Positions 48,169 to 48,223 of a DNA stretch of 48,223 nt are shown here, one piece after another. Positions within the stretch are counted from its first letter, which is position 1, and each line of letters begins with the position of its first letter. The position numbers were made by a program, and so were the translations under genes. The notes beneath the pieces were generated by a model. That model saw only the letters and a program-made list of their open reading frames with translations, did no database searches and had not been told where the DNA came from. The stretch is from the NCBI GenBank assembly GCA_964420325.1, contig CAYQSU010000017.1, positions 1 through 48,223 of the forward strand. Reading direction: 5' to 3'. The DNA is from CAYQSU01 sp964420325 (lineage in GTDB: Bacteria; Pseudomonadota; Alphaproteobacteria; Rhodospirillales; Defluviicoccaceae).

Positions 48169-48223
48169 CGGGGAGTGGCGCAGTCTGGTAGCGCATCTGC
48201 TTTGGGAGCAGAGGGTCGCTGGT
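48169..48223 (+). tRNA. tRNA-Pro(UGG), truncated by window end
   Basis: The sequence begins CGGGGAGTGGCGCAG, with the D-loop GTCTGGTAGCGC. The anticodon arm TCTGC-TTTGGGA-GCAGA gives anticodon TGG. The T-arm begins GCTGG and runs off the right edge. The acceptor start CGGGGAG is the typical proline-tRNA 5' end in proteobacteria. The 3' acceptor half and any CCA are outside the window. Confidence 0.95.

Overview
The window is a piece of a very G+C-rich alphaproteobacterial chromosome from a draft assembly (a run of ten Ns lies inside pdhB). The assignment rests on alphaproteobacterial gene orders: pdhA-pdhB(lipoyl)-pdhC-lpd with lipA-ratA-cinA-pgpA, dapA-smpB, and folK-rpoZ-rsh-pdxJ-acpS-lepB-rnc-era-recO-parC. 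DUF4170, zinc-ribbon DinB, the lipoyl domain on E1-beta and COQ10/RatA also fit. A Rhodospirillales-type lineage is a reasonable guess, but the genus cannot be read from the sequence. Almost everything is chromosomal housekeeping; I see no IS element, prophage, integrase or CRISPR array.

Layout. 1-918: a truncated leftward gene resembling the N-terminus of a secreted-protease (S8-type) precursor, divergent from a free-standing prodomain-like protein. 989-2173: DNA polymerase IV. 2188-5337: secreted GH31 glucosidase with a starch-binding domain. 5489-8332: a three-domain carrier protein / fatty-acyl-AMP ligase / acyltransferase fusion. 8608-13743: pyruvate dehydrogenase operon. 13771-14475: a membrane-anchored protein and a pentapeptide-repeat protein separated by one in-frame TGA and bracketed by two copies of the lpd 3' end. 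14671-17093: lipA, ratA, cinA, pgpA. 17384-19157: M23 peptidase/bactofilin pair. 19165-23113: PLP dehydratase, alpha/beta hydrolase, soluble lytic transglycosylase. 23273-28588: dapA, smpB, TPR protein, GST, DUF4170, thrH, family-5 UDG, NYN nuclease. 28757-36929: the folK to recO translation/stringent-response block. 37041-38237: three small exported proteins. 38338-42287: parC and an extracellular PHB depolymerase. 42300-48040: a methyltransferase, a TPP-riboswitch-controlled thiZXY pyrimidine transporter, DUF192, an orphan gene and a TenA_E hydrolase. The window ends inside a tRNA-Pro(UGG) gene.

How genes work together. PDH needs lipoyl groups on E2 and on the extra lipoyl domain of E1-beta, and lipA lies just downstream. 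The thiZXY importer and TenA_E form a thiamin-pyrimidine salvage route, only the importer being visibly under TPP control. The bactofilin and M23 peptidase, with the lytic transglycosylase, act on peptidoglycan. rpoZ and rsh are consecutive, linking polymerase omega with (p)ppGpp synthesis.

I did not find one clearly undescribed system. The observations most worth checking are the TGA-split pentapeptide locus with its duplicated lpd ends, the protease-type gene divergent from an orphan prodomain, the ACP-FAAL-PlsC fusion, the structured recO leader with an orphan Shine-Dalgarno, the riboswitch whose last conserved element is the ribosome-binding site, and the trio of small exported proteins including an orphan Rap1a/Tai-like protein.
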